From Rossellomorea sp036867415 (lineage in GTDB: Bacteria; Bacillota; Bacilli; Bacillales; Bacillaceae_B), in the NCBI RefSeq assembly GCF_036867415.1, contig NZ_JBAJHU010000004.1, positions 186,001-250,000 on the forward strand: a stretch of 64,000 bases of DNA. Direction: 5' to 3'. Below the pieces are notes generated by a model, which was not told the DNA's origin, made no database searches, and worked only from the letters and a program-made list of their open reading frames with translations. Each line of letters starts with the position of its first letter. Within the stretch, counting starts at the first letter, position 1. The translations under genes and the position numbers were made by a program. Positions 16,626-25,940 of this stretch are shown one piece after another.

Positions 16626-16648
16626 GCAGGCACCTCCTCGTCCTATGT

Positions 16649-19279
16649 TTATTTGGCATCGTACCAGGTAGGGCCGTATGAATAATCGACCTTTAATGGA
16701 ACTTCGAGTTCCATCGCGTTTTCCATCACATCCGGTACAATTTTCTTCAATGTTTCAATTTCTTCTTCGGGGGCTTCAAAAATCAATTCATCGTGCACCT
16801 GCAGCAATAAGCGTGATTGAAGTTTTTCTTCTTTCAATCTTGTGGCCATATCGATCATCGCTTTCTTGATGATATCAGCGGCACTCCCTTGAATTGGTGT
16901 ATTCATGGCCGTCCGCTCGGCAAAACTTCTGAGATTGAAGTTTCTGCTTGTGATTTCAGGCAGATAGCGCCGGCGGTTGAGCAGTGTTGTCACATACCCT
17001 TTCTGCTTGGCTTCCTGGACGATATCATCCATATACTCTTTCACTCCCGGGAAGCTCTCCAGGTATTTCCTGATAAATTCTCCGGCTTCCTTCCGGGTGA
17101 TGTCCAGACTCTGTGATAGTCCATAATCACTGATTCCATAAACAATCCCGAAATTGACCGCTTTCGCATGTCTTCTCATATTGGATGACACTTCGTCTTT
17201 TGAAACCCCGAACACATCCATCGCTGTTTTCGTATGAATGTCCATATCATTCCGGAAAGCTTCGATCAGCTTTTCATCCCCCGCAATATGAGCAAGCACC
17301 CTGAGCTCGATTTGTGAATAGTCGGCTGCAAACATCACCCAGCCTGTTTCAGATGGGATGAAAGCCTGTCGGATTTTCCTTCCTTCTTCCAGACGGATCG
17401 GGATATTTTGCAGATTCGGGTCAATGGAGCTCAGACGGCCGGTCTGCGTCAATGCCTGGTTGAACCGTGTATGGATCTTACTTGAATCTTTATGAACCAC
17501 TTTTAACAAGCCTTCTAAATAAGTGGATTGAAGCTTCCCTAACTGGCGGTAATGCAGAATGTGATCGATGATGTCATGTTTGGATTGAAGTTTTTCAAGT
17601 ACGTCCGCTGAAGTTGAATATCCCGTTTTCGTCTTCTTCACTGCAGGCAGCCCCAATTTCTCAAACAGGATGACTCCTAGCTGCTTTGGCGAATTGATGT
17701 TGAAACTTTCACCTGCCAACTCATGAATCTTTTTCTCAAGCTCTTCAATTCGATTTCCAAGTTCCTCCTTCATATCGAGCAGGCGCTGCTGATCGACTTT
17801 TACCCCTGTATGCTCCATTTCAGCAAGGATCAAGGCAAGCGGGAGTTCGAGTTCATCGATTAGTTCCAATTGATCATTATCCGTAAGCTCTTTCGTACAC
17901 AACGTTTTCAGTTCATGCAGGGCTGCCGCTTTTCTGGCCAGATGTTCAGAAAGTACGTCCTCTGCAGGGACTTTTTGTTTAGCCCCTTTTCCATAGACCG
18001 CTTCATCGGAATCCACTTCAGGGAGACCGTGGGCTTTAGCGATCGCAGCGAAATCATCACCGGAAGAAGCAGGATTCAGGATATAGGAAGTCAATGATAA
18101 ATCGAATTGAATCCCTTTGATATCGATTCCATGTCTTTTCAGGGAGACGACAGCCTGCTTTGAATCATACACATACTTGATGTTCGCTTCGCCTTCTGCC
18201 CATTTTTTAAAATATTCGGATTCGAGTGCCGCATCAAGTGTGAAGCAGAACGTGCCTTCTCCATTGTGCATACTCAGTCCGATAATGGATCCTGTATGGT
18301 AATTTTCTTCAAGCATTTCAATATATAAAGAAGTCTCATTCGTAAGATGCTTTGCTTCTATCTTTTGCAGTTTTTCATAAGAGATTTCTTCGAGCTCCTT
18401 CGTTTCTTCCTGAGGAGATTCCCCCATCTTTTCAAGCAGGGAATTGAAGCCAAGATCCTTGAACACTTCTTTCAGCCTGGCTGCGTCCATACCGTCATAG
18501 CCCAGTTCGTCCACTTTGATTTCAACCGGGGCTTCACGCAGAATAGTAGCCAGTTCTTTACTCATGATTGCTGATTCTTTATTTTCCTCAAGTTTTTCTT
18601 TTAACTTCTTTCCACTGACCTGATCGATGGATTCCAGAAGCTTTTCAACCGTTTCAAATTCTTTCAGCAGCTTGATCGCCGTCTTTTCCCCGACTCCTGG
18701 GACCCCCGGGATATTATCCGAGCTGTCTCCCATCAATCCCTTCATATCAATGATCTGATCGGGTGATATTTCCCACTTTTCCTTGATATGATCAGGCGTG
18801 TACACTTCGAGGTCAGTGATTCCTTTCCTTGTGATGCAAACCGTCGTTTTATCGGTACTCAGTTGGGTCAAGTCCTTGTCCCCTGAAAAGATTTTCACTT
18901 CATAATCGTCTGATTCGGCCTGAAGGGATAATGTCCCGATGATATCATCTGCTTCGTAATTTTCCCTTTCGTAGCGCTTGATGCCATAAGCGTCAAGAAG
19001 CTCCCTGATATAAGGAAATTGCTCTGACAGCTCAGGCGGGGTCTTCTGCCTGCCGCCTTTATATTCTTTATATGTCTTATGCCTGAACGTCGTTTTTCCT
19101 GCATCAAATGCTACCAGCATATGAGTCGGTTTTTCGTCTTCCAGGATCTTTTGGAGCATGGTGGTAAAACCGTATACTGCGTTTGTATGTACACCCTTAT
19201 CATTATTCAGTAAGGGCAGGGCGAAAAATGCCCGGTAAGCTATACTGTTTCCGTCAATCAATACTAACTTTTTCGTCAT
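16649..19279 (-). CDS. polA: DNA polymerase I
   Basis: PolA, 876 residues, fills gaps in repair and removes Okazaki primers. The 5' nuclease domain occupies about 1-290 (GDSSDNIPGVPGVGEKTA helix-hairpin region). The middle 3'-5' exonuclease-like domain (about 300-465) lacks the usual acidic motifs, as in other Bacillus enzymes, so proofreading is probably absent. The polymerase domain has DYSQIELR (motif A), the O-helix RRHAKAVNFGIVYG and QVHDE (motif C). GAGGAGG before the ATG. First gene of polA-mutM-ytaF-coaE. Confidence 0.98.
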   Translation of the reverse strand: MTKKLVLIDGNSIAYRAFFALPLLNNDKGVHTNAVYGFTTMLQKILEDEKPTHMLVAFDAGKTTFRHKTYKEYKGGRQKTPPELSEQFPYIRELLDAYGIKRYERENYEADDIIGTLSLQAESDDYEVKIFSGDKDLTQLSTDKTTVCITRKGITDLEVYTPDHIKEKWEISPDQIIDMKGLMGDSSDNIPGVPGVGEKTAIKLLKEFETVEKLLESIDQVSGKKLKEKLEENKESAIMSKELATILREAPVEIKVDELGYDGMDAARLKEVFKDLGFNSLLEKMGESPQEETKELEEISYEKLQKIEAKHLTNETSLYIEMLEENYHTGSIIGLSMHNGEGTFCFTLDAALESEYFKKWAEGEANIKYVYDSKQAVVSLKRHGIDIKGIQFDLSLTSYILNPASSGDDFAAIAKAHGLPEVDSDEAVYGKGAKQKVPAEDVLSEHLARKAAALHELKTLCTKELTDNDQLELIDELELPLALILAEMEHTGVKVDQQRLLDMKEELGNRIEELEKKIHELAGESFNINSPKQLGVILFEKLGLPAVKKTKTGYSTSADVLEKLQSKHDIIDHILHYRQLGKLQSTYLEGLLKVVHKDSSKIHTRFNQALTQTGRLSSIDPNLQNIPIRLEEGRKIRQAFIPSETGWVMFAADYSQIELRVLAHIAGDEKLIEAFRNDMDIHTKTAMDVFGVSKDEVSSNMRRHAKAVNFGIVYGISDYGLSQSLDITRKEAGEFIRKYLESFPGVKEYMDDIVQEAKQKGYVTTLLNRRRYLPEITSRNFNLRSFAERTAMNTPIQGSAADIIKKAMIDMATRLKEEKLQSRLLLQVHDELIFEAPEEEIETLKKIVPDVMENAMELEVPLKVDYSYGPTWYDAK

Positions 19280-19422
19280 AAAAGAACCTCCTCTAAAAGG
19301 GTTGAGTACACTTCAACTTATTTATTATGCCGGATAATATCATGTCCGATTCCTTCTATGTCATCCTCTTTTATTCTATCATGCCTAAAGGAGAAAGGAA
19401 AAAGAGGTGTCTCCCCCGGGAA

Positions 19423-19467
19423 CAAAATAAGCCCTTCCGCGGAGATGCCTCCATGCCGGAAGAGCTT
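19423..19467 (-). terminator. Terminator of hflK-hflC
   Basis: AAGCTCTTCCG pairs with CGGAAGGGCTT over 11 positions (one wobble), then ATTTTG on the minus strand. Confidence 0.65.
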
Positions 19468-19474
19468 ATTGATA

Positions 19475-20407
19475 TTATTCCGTATAACCCATCAACAGTC
19501 TGGCGTACGGTGAATCTGAAGGCAGGATGATGACGGTTTTTTCATCTACCGTCTTCTTATACGTTTCTAACGTTTTAAATAAATCATAGAAATCAGGATC
19601 TTTCGAGAAGGATTGATTGTAAACCTTGGCTGCTTCGGATTCTCCTTCTGCGCGAATGACATTTGCGTCAGCACCTGCCTTTGCGAGAAGTTCTTTTACT
19701 TCCCTGTCTGTATCAGCCGTGATCCTCTGTTTCTCGGCGTCTCCCATCGACAGATATTCCTGGGCTTTTGATTCTCGTTCTGAAATCATACGGGTATAAA
19801 CGGAATTTTCATTCGCTTGAGGAAGATCTGTCCGTTTCATCCGCACATCCTTAACAACAATTCCATATTCATCTTTAGCGAGCAGCTCATTCACTTTCGT
19901 CGTGATTTGATCGTTCAGACTTCCACGGGAGGATTTCTCGTCATTGATGATTTGATCATAATTCAACCGTCCGAGTTCTGCACGGACAACCGAATAAATG
20001 AACTCCTCCATCTTCGTTTCAGCATTCACTACTGTCCTCGCATTTTTGATCATCTTCAGTGGATCTTCAATGCTCCATACAGCAAAATTATCGATCAGGA
20101 TCCGTTTTTTATCCTTCGTATTGATTTCCGCTTCTGTCACATCGTAAGTCATTTGATGTTTCGGTAAGGTAGTGATTGATTGAATGAACGGAATCTTCAC
20201 CTTCAAGCCGGGTTCCTTATCGATTCTGACGACCTCGCCAAATTGTCTCACCACTTTGTACTCACTCTCTTTTACAATGTAGAGGCTTGTGAAAAGAAGC
20301 AGGACAGCTAAGAGGAGGATGACCAGGAAAATGCCCAGTTTTCTATATTTTTTCCATTCTACCGGATCTTGCCGTGATTTCATCTCAAAGACATTTTGAT
20401 CAGCCAT
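19475..20407 (-). CDS. hflC: Protease modulator HflC (SPFH/band 7)
   Basis: This 310-residue membrane protein has one N-terminal span (about 24-46) and an SPFH domain starting with YKVVRQFGEVVRIDKEPGLKVKIPF. A charged coiled-coil segment follows (ISERESKAQEYLSMGDAEKQRITADTDREVKELL). HflK and HflC form a cage around the FtsH protease in E. coli and tune its access to membrane substrates. The gene overlaps hflK by one base (TAATG), so equal synthesis is expected. B. subtilis, to my knowledge, has no HflKC at this locus, so this is a lineage-specific insertion between polA and phoR. Confidence 0.93.
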   Translation of the reverse strand: MADQNVFEMKSRQDPVEWKKYRKLGIFLVILLLAVLLLFTSLYIVKESEYKVVRQFGEVVRIDKEPGLKVKIPFIQSITTLPKHQMTYDVTEAEINTKDKKRILIDNFAVWSIEDPLKMIKNARTVVNAETKMEEFIYSVVRAELGRLNYDQIINDEKSSRGSLNDQITTKVNELLAKDEYGIVVKDVRMKRTDLPQANENSVYTRMISERESKAQEYLSMGDAEKQRITADTDREVKELLAKAGADANVIRAEGESEAAKVYNQSFSKDPDFYDLFKTLETYKKTVDEKTVIILPSDSPYARLLMGYTE

Positions 20408-21363
20408 TATCCCTCACTCCCTTCCTCTTTGACCGGCGGTGTTTGATTTTCAAGCTGTCTGATGGGGAAATATTTCAGCGTGTCCCCGTCATCCTTCATG
20501 ATATAGATTTCGGCGTCAGGCAGCACGTTTTCAAGCGTTTCAAGAACCAGGCGCTTTCTGGTGATTTCCGGATTGTTTTTATATTCAGCATAGAGCTTAT
20601 CAAAGACTGCCACATCTCCGCGTGCCTGCTCCACGCGAGCAATTTTATCACCTTTTGCTCTATAGATGATGGCATCTTTTTCACCTTTCGCTTCATTCGT
20701 CCTTTGGTTGCGGTATTTTTTCGCTTCGTTTATTTTCGTATTCATGGTCTCGCGTGCATCCGTAACAGCGGTGAAAGCACTGCGCACTTCATCATTCGGC
20801 AGTTCGACATCCTGCAGTTTAACTGCCAGGATGGAAATACCGATATCGTATTTATCGATCAGATCCGTTAACAGCTCCCTGACATTGGCTTCAATTTCCG
20901 CTTTCCCTGAAGTCAGCGCATCATCGATGAGTGAACTTCCTATAATGCTCCTTAAAGAAGCTGAAGTTGCATCATAAAGGATTTCCTTCGGATCCTCCGA
21001 ACTATATAAGTATCCTTCGGGATCAGTGATTTTCCACTGCACCACGAGGTCGGCAAGGACGATATATTCATCTCCGGTGATCATTTTCGTTTCTTTCGGA
21101 AATTCTTTGATCTCCCCATCCTTCTCCTCATAGCCGAACTGAAGACTGAACGTTTCTTTCGAAAGAACCTCTACCGACTGCATCGGCCAGGGCATTTTAA
21201 AATGCAGACCGGGTTCGACAACCGGCTCGCCCGCTTCACCAAAAGTGAGGACAAGTGCCTGTTCGGATTCGTCCACGGTATACCAGGATGTGATTAATAC
21301 AAGAATCAATATAAGAGCGGCAATAACCATTCCAGTGACGGTATAAATACGTTTAAGACTCAT
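20407..21363 (-). CDS. hflK: FtsH protease modulator HflK (SPFH/band 7)
   Basis: This 318-residue protein has one N-terminal span (about 7-27), then SPFH sequence with VDESEQALVLTFGEAGEPVVEPGLHFKMPWP, the GLHFKxP element shared by HflK. A helical segment (about 205-260: EAKKYRNQRTNEAKGEKDAIIYRAKGDK) precedes an acidic, proline-containing tail. It lacks the long Gly-rich N-terminal extension of proteobacterial HflK. It pairs with HflC to regulate FtsH at the membrane. AGGGAGGGAG precedes the ATG; a ~280-bp gap separates it from phoR. Confidence 0.93.
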   Translation of the reverse strand: MSLKRIYTVTGMVIAALILILVLITSWYTVDESEQALVLTFGEAGEPVVEPGLHFKMPWPMQSVEVLSKETFSLQFGYEEKDGEIKEFPKETKMITGDEYIVLADLVVQWKITDPEGYLYSSEDPKEILYDATSASLRSIIGSSLIDDALTSGKAEIEANVRELLTDLIDKYDIGISILAVKLQDVELPNDEVRSAFTAVTDARETMNTKINEAKKYRNQRTNEAKGEKDAIIYRAKGDKIARVEQARGDVAVFDKLYAEYKNNPEITRKRLVLETLENVLPDAEIYIMKDDGDTLKYFPIRQLENQTPPVKEEGSEG

Positions 21364-21510
21364 TAACTCCCTCCCTTTCTATTACAAACAACCTATCTCT
21401 ATACTATTAGTCGACTAGTAATATATACGGGCAGGATGGAAAAAGGTTTCAAAAATATGACAATGGGAGGAGGGGATGAAGCGGGAAGGAAAGACTGTTT
21501 TTTCAATGCG

Positions 21511-21543
21511 AAAAGACGAGAACGGGGTTGGTTCTCGCCTTTT
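21511..21543 (-). terminator. Terminator after phoR
   Basis: AAAAGGCGAGAAC/GTTCTCGTCTTTT stem with a 7-base loop, about 105 bases beyond the phoR stop. Confidence 0.75.
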
Positions 21544-21648
21544 CATAACTCCTTGGATGAAGGGGTTTCATCATTATAGTAGCACCCGTTTGTTAATTCC
21601 GGTTTAAGCATTTGTAAATAGATTGTAAAAAATAAGTAAGAGTATGGT

Positions 21649-23445
21649 TTATCTTCTAATTATTTCTCCTAATGAATGATCGGGGAAATTTTTATTAAGA
21701 GAAACTGTGAAGGTCGTGCCTTTGTTCGCTTCACTGTCGACTTCGATATTCCCTTCATGAGCCTCAATAATATGTTTGACGATTGCAAGGCCGAGACCCG
21801 TTCCGCCTGAATTGCGGCTCCTGGCTTTGTCCACGCGGTAGAAGCGTTCAAAGATTCTCGGAAGCTCATCTTCACTGATTCCGATGCCGTTGTCCGTAAT
21901 GGCGACAACGACCTTCTCATTCCCTTCTGTAACGGATATTGTCACGTCCCCGCCCTTCGGAGTATAGACAATCGCATTAGAGATCAGGTTGATGAATACT
22001 TGCTTCAACCGGTAAGGGTCGATTTCAGCCTCACCCTTTGACTCGAACCGGGTGTGAATTGTAATTTCCTTCTTCTCCGCCTTATCTTTCAAGATCGGCA
22101 GGACCTCTAAGATAAGGGCAGGCACTTCCTGTTTTTCGAGGGACAGCTCAAATCCATGCTTTTCAATTTTGGAGAGCTCCAATAAATCCTGTATGAGCGA
22201 TTGCAGGCGGTCGCTTTCCGCCAGGATGATTTCGAGGAACGATTTCAATGCATCACGATCCTGCATCGCCCCATCCAGCAATGTTTCAGAGAAACCTTTA
22301 ATCGATGTGATCGGTGTCTTCAACTCATGAGAGACGTTTGCCACAAAATCCTTTCTCATTTGCTCAAGATTCTTCAGCTCGGTAATATCATGGAATACGA
22401 CGACAATCCCTTTCCACTCGTCATTTTGACCGATGATCGGGGCACCGTACACTTCATAATGCTTTCTCTCAATCCTGTGGGGGAGGAGAATCTGCCTCCG
22501 CACCCGATCTTCAGTCATGAAAATTTCTTCCACCAGCTTGTTCACCTGAGGATAATGAATGACTTCATGATAGCGCACTTTCCTCAACTGACTTTCCTCA
22601 AGGTTAAAGAACTCCCTGAATGTGTGATTCGTCAGAACGACAAACCCCCGCTGATCAATGAGAAGCATGGCACTCCCCATGTTTTCGATCAAAGTAGTCA
22701 GCCGGTCCTGCTGCATCTCCTGTGAAGTGACCATTTCCTGGAGATTGCGGGCCAATATATTGATCGATGTACTCAGCATGCTGGTTTCATCCAATCGATC
22801 CTCATAAGTCCTGGCCCTGAAATTCCCTTTGGCAAGTTCAATCGCCACCTTGGTAGCAGACTCGATCGGTCTTGTATAACGCACCGTGATCCTTGAACCC
22901 AGAATGATGATCAGTATTAACGCAAGACCGAGGGAAACCGTCAGCACAAGCCAGATTTGGCCAGTCCCCTTTTCAAGCGCCTGTACTTCCGTGCTCATGA
23001 TCAGGAGTCCGTTGATTTCATTGTCCTGTTTTCTAAGGGGATACCAATAATATCGGTATTCTTTCCCGGATAAGACAAGTTTTTTATTCTTATCTTTCAC
23101 ATCCCAATTATCACCGATCTCATTGATCATCCTCTTCTGATGGACATCCAGGAGGGAATCATCCGACTCTGTATCATGGATGACCTTGCCCGAATCATTC
23201 AGGATTGTGATCCGGACATCCAATATATCACTAAGCTCTTCGATCATGGACGGGTTGATGTCCTTCAGGCTTCCATTCTCTTCAATGGAGTTGGCCAGTA
23301 ATCTCGATTCCTTTTGGATCCTTGAATTAAAGGTGTCCATATAGAAATTCTTGAATATCTGTCCTAATACAAGGCCAAGTCCGATCAATACGACGATGAT
23401 TAGTGTTATTAGGGCAAAAAGGAGCTTGGTCCTGAATTTTGTCAT
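21649..23445 (-). CDS. phoR: Phosphate-sensing histidine kinase PhoR
   Basis: This 598-residue kinase has two membrane spans (about 9-31 and 164-183) flanking an extracytoplasmic PDC/PAS-like domain. HAMP (184-240), cytoplasmic PAS (about 248-355), HisKA with phospho-acceptor His373 in VSHELKTP, and HATPase with GGTGLGLAIVKHI near the C-terminus follow. In B. subtilis PhoR answers phosphate limitation through wall teichoic acid intermediates. It overlaps phoP by four bases (ATGA), so the pair is translationally coupled. Confidence 0.95.
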   Translation of the reverse strand: MTKFRTKLLFALITLIIVVLIGLGLVLGQIFKNFYMDTFNSRIQKESRLLANSIEENGSLKDINPSMIEELSDILDVRITILNDSGKVIHDTESDDSLLDVHQKRMINEIGDNWDVKDKNKKLVLSGKEYRYYWYPLRKQDNEINGLLIMSTEVQALEKGTGQIWLVLTVSLGLALILIIILGSRITVRYTRPIESATKVAIELAKGNFRARTYEDRLDETSMLSTSINILARNLQEMVTSQEMQQDRLTTLIENMGSAMLLIDQRGFVVLTNHTFREFFNLEESQLRKVRYHEVIHYPQVNKLVEEIFMTEDRVRRQILLPHRIERKHYEVYGAPIIGQNDEWKGIVVVFHDITELKNLEQMRKDFVANVSHELKTPITSIKGFSETLLDGAMQDRDALKSFLEIILAESDRLQSLIQDLLELSKIEKHGFELSLEKQEVPALILEVLPILKDKAEKKEITIHTRFESKGEAEIDPYRLKQVFINLISNAIVYTPKGGDVTISVTEGNEKVVVAITDNGIGISEDELPRIFERFYRVDKARSRNSGGTGLGLAIVKHIIEAHEGNIEVDSEANKGTTFTVSLNKNFPDHSLGEIIRR

Positions 23446-24158
23446 TGAACTTTTGGCTCCTCCAGCTTATAACCGAGTCCGCGGATCGTTTTTATATAAA
23501 CAGGTTTCTTTGTATTGGATTCAATTTTTTCACGAAGATGGCTGATGTGAACATCGACAATTCTTGTGTCTCCGGCGAAATCATAATTCCAGACCGCACT
23601 TAGAAGCTGATCCCGTGTCAAAACCCTGCCTTTATTGTTGGTTAAATAAAGAAGAAGCTCAAATTCCTTCGGCGTCAATTCTAATAACTGACCTTGGAAA
23701 TACGCTTCGTACTGCTCCGGATACACTTTCAACTCCCCGACTTCTTTATAATCAGTCTCTTCTTCGGCTGCGTCTGCCGCTTCCTGATTCGATTGACTGC
23801 GGCGGAGGATCGCTTTCACCCTCGCCACCACTTCTCTCGGGCTGAATGGTTTGGTCATATAATCATCGGCACCAAGCTCCAAGCCAAGAACTTTATCGAA
23901 TTCATCATCCTTCGCTGTAAGCATGAGAATGGGCAGATTCACTTTCTGCTGCCTTAGTTCCTTACATACTTCGATTCCATCCATTTTAGGAAGCATAAGA
24001 TCTAGAATCATCAAGTCAGGGCGCTGATCTACAGCCATGTCCCTTCCCTCTTCACCGTCATGAGCGGTGATGACCGAATAACCGGATTGTTCCAGATTGT
24101 ATTTCAATAAAGTTGCGATCGATTGTTCATCTTCTACTACCAGGATTTTTTTACTCAT
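23442..24158 (-). CDS. phoP: Phosphate response regulator PhoP
   Basis: This 238-residue OmpR-type regulator has receiver Asp53 in ILDLMLP, acidic pair Glu9/Asp10 and KPFSPREV with the conserved Lys. A winged helix follows, ending in TIRGLGYKLEEP. It activates phosphate scavenging and teichuronic acid genes under phosphate limitation. Start 24158 is chosen for the family MSKKILVVED and GGAGGC upstream; an in-frame extension to 24200 is not family sequence. Upstream lies a TATAAT-type region, but no clear Pho box was read. Confidence 0.96.
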   Translation of the reverse strand: MSKKILVVEDEQSIATLLKYNLEQSGYSVITAHDGEEGRDMAVDQRPDLMILDLMLPKMDGIEVCKELRQQKVNLPILMLTAKDDEFDKVLGLELGADDYMTKPFSPREVVARVKAILRRSQSNQEAADAAEEETDYKEVGELKVYPEQYEAYFQGQLLELTPKEFELLLYLTNNKGRVLTRDQLLSAVWNYDFAGDTRIVDVHISHLREKIESNTKKPVYIKTIRGLGYKLEEPKVQ

Positions 24159-24282
24159 TAAAAGTGCCTCCATGCGAAAGAAATTAACCCCGTCATCCAA
24201 CGATATTATGTAATTATAGTTTCATTATAATACAATTGTGGATCCTGACCATACCTAAAGTTACGATTAGTATGTTCATAAT

Positions 24283-24320
24283 AAAAAAAAGCTATAAAAT
24301 CCTTAAGGATTTTACAGCTT
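24283..24320 (-). terminator. Terminator of the MaoC-like gene
   Basis: 14-bp stem AAGCTGTAAAATCC/GGATTTTATAGCTT with a TTAA loop and eight U on the minus strand. Confidence 0.9.
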
Positions 24321-24333
24321 CATTACTGCCATA

Positions 24334-24810
24334 TCAGAAGTTCTCCAAAGCATGGCTGTTCATCTTTTCGAGTTTGTGAGGCGGACATACTTTGATGGTC
24401 CCGTTGATCACTTGCTCATCTTCTTCATTCACCGCTGTGACCCTGATGGTGACTGTATGGGATGATGGTTCGACTTCAGTGACTTCAAAGAGAAACTGGA
24501 TCGTAGCATAGTGATATACGGGTTTAGGAAAATCAATGTTCTGTTCAATGATGTGCGAACCAGGTCCTGGTAAGTACTTAGAAACGGCAGATGTAATGAT
24601 TCCTGTCAGCATGATGGACGGGACTAACGGTTTCTTAAAAGGCGTCTGTGACGCATAGTCGTGCTGGATGTATAGAGGGTTGGCATCATTCGTTAAACCC
24701 AGATACAGAAGCAGGTCATGATCTTCAATTTTTTCTGTTAACGTTAATTTTTCTCCAATCGTCATTTCCTCGATTTTTCTTCCAAGCTTTCTTTTTTTAC
24801 CTAGCAGCAA
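24334..24810 (-). CDS. MaoC-like (R)-specific enoyl-CoA hydratase/dehydratase
   Basis: This 158-residue hotdog-fold protein has the MaoC/R-hydratase signature: DHDLLLYLGLTNDANPLYIQHDYA, with the Asp...His dyad expected to hydrate trans-2-enoyl-CoA, followed by KPLVPSIMLTGIITSAVSKYLPGPGS. It may feed (R)-3-hydroxyacyl groups to lipid or polyester metabolism, but the substrate is unproven. TTG 24810 is preferred because GGAGG is eight bases upstream; an upstream ATG (24837) has no ribosome site. Similar genes sit between phoP and mdh in related bacilli. It has its own terminator. Confidence 0.85.
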   Translation of the reverse strand: MLLGKKRKLGRKIEEMTIGEKLTLTEKIEDHDLLLYLGLTNDANPLYIQHDYASQTPFKKPLVPSIMLTGIITSAVSKYLPGPGSHIIEQNIDFPKPVYHYATIQFLFEVTEVEPSSHTVTIRVTAVNEEDEQVINGTIKVCPPHKLEKMNSHALENF

Positions 24811-24837
24811 TAGAAGCACCTCCATATGTAAACGCAT

Positions 24838-25190
24838 ACATTTTAAAATAATAGAAATAATCTTTATTATCTGTATATTACTATAATATCATTTATAGGC
24901 TTTCCATACAAAGGGATTTTACGCAGTTCTTGTGATTATATTAGTACGTACTCTAATATATACAGGCTCTTTTCGTAAAATTTGTTGTGTAAGCATTAGG
25001 AAATACTTCGAAAAAAGCACATGCACAGTCTGCAATCAGACTGCTGGATTATGTAATGTGGAAAACAGACTCTTCCTCTACAAAACTGGCCGTAATCCTA
25101 TTAGAAACCGTAAATAAATAAGTGTGTTGTGCACTTCACCCGAATTTAGGAATGAATTCAGTGAACTGTCAGCCGGTTGGACTATACGAT
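24838..25190. other. AT-rich stretch without a supported gene
   Basis: Between the MaoC-like gene and the 21-bp repeat tract I see no frame with a ribosome site or recognisable protein. Tata-rich sequence near 24880-24900 could hold the MaoC-gene promoter. A 61-codon open frame at 24932-25117 lacks a Shine-Dalgarno and family resemblance. Confidence 0.5.
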
Positions 25191-25194
25191 TAGC

Positions 25195-25550
25195 GTATTC
25201 TTGCCGTTTTGATGGATAATCTTACCGATTGGGGCTGTAATCTTCCCGAATAGTCGATTTTCTTGCCGGAGTGGACATTATTCTTGCCAAAATTACAATT
25301 AATTTTGCCGATTAACATTTTATACCAATTCCTCAATCGAAAAGCAGTTGTTTATCCCAATATACAGCTGATAGGTTCGTAACTGAAATGATTTCAACTG
25401 ATCTAGACGATAATCCTGCCGTTTTGATGGATAATCCTTTCGTTTTGATGGATAATCCTTTCGTTTTGAATGATATTCCTTCCGATTTCACGCTTATTCC
25501 TGCCGATATGAACCATATTCCAGTCAAAACGATCAACAATCCTGCCGTTT
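25195..25550. repeat. Decayed 21-bp tandem repeats
   Basis: Two runs (about 25195-25320 and 25408-25550) are built from units like GATAATCCTGCCGTTTTGATG. Successive CTTGCC/CCTGCC cores are 21 bases apart (one spacing of 20). The second run starts with three near-identical units, then decays. On the minus strand a 68-codon open frame (25539-25333, TTG start) reads as heptads such as GLSIKTK, but there is no ribosome site, so coding is doubtful. The DNA period equals two helical turns. Confidence 0.8.
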
Positions 25551-25640
25551 AACATAATTATCCAATCCCATCACGAAAATGCCGGCCTTCGCAGCGCTAA
25601 CCAACATCCCATACCTGCTCACGCAGACAATCCAATTATA

Positions 25641-25666
25641 AAACCCCGCTGACTAAACTCAACGGG
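25641..25666. terminator. Isolated terminator-like hairpin
   Basis: CCCGTTGA/TCAGCGGG arms followed by TTTTATAATT on the minus strand, with no gene immediately upstream. Possibly a relic or the end of an unseen small RNA. Confidence 0.4.
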
Positions 25667-25897
25667 CTTTCATCTGCCAACCACTTCCGCTCAAGCAGGA
25701 ACGATCCCCGCACTAGCGACAAATAAGGCTGATTTCTAAAAGATCGCAGCTTTACGTCCATTATCCAGGATTTTGAATGAAGTGCGTGCACATGCTCTTT
25801 TCAAACTCAAGCTTAAATAGGTTAGGACACAGCGAAAATATCCAAGTCCCGGTATTTTCTTGTGTACAATGCAACAAAGCATGCGAAAAAAGCCTAT

Positions 25898-25933
25898 TAA
25901 AAAATCCGATTCCTCAATCAGAAATCGGATTTT
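25898..25933 (-). terminator. Terminator of citZ-icd-mdh
   Basis: AAAATCCGATT/AATCGGATTTT stem and U-run on the minus strand, just after the mdh stop. Confidence 0.85.
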
Positions 25934-25940
25934 CAAATAT

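Noticed and set aside
24170..24290. Pho box for phoP autoregulation
   Set aside because: No repeated TTNACA pattern at 11-base spacing was found.
24932..25117. 61-codon plus-strand open frame
   Set aside because: No ribosome site, Cys/Arg-rich random-looking content, no family resemblance.
25333..25539. Heptad-repeat frame (GLSIKTK units) as a gene
   Set aside because: TTG start without Shine-Dalgarno; sequence is explained by the 21-bp DNA repeat and decays with it.
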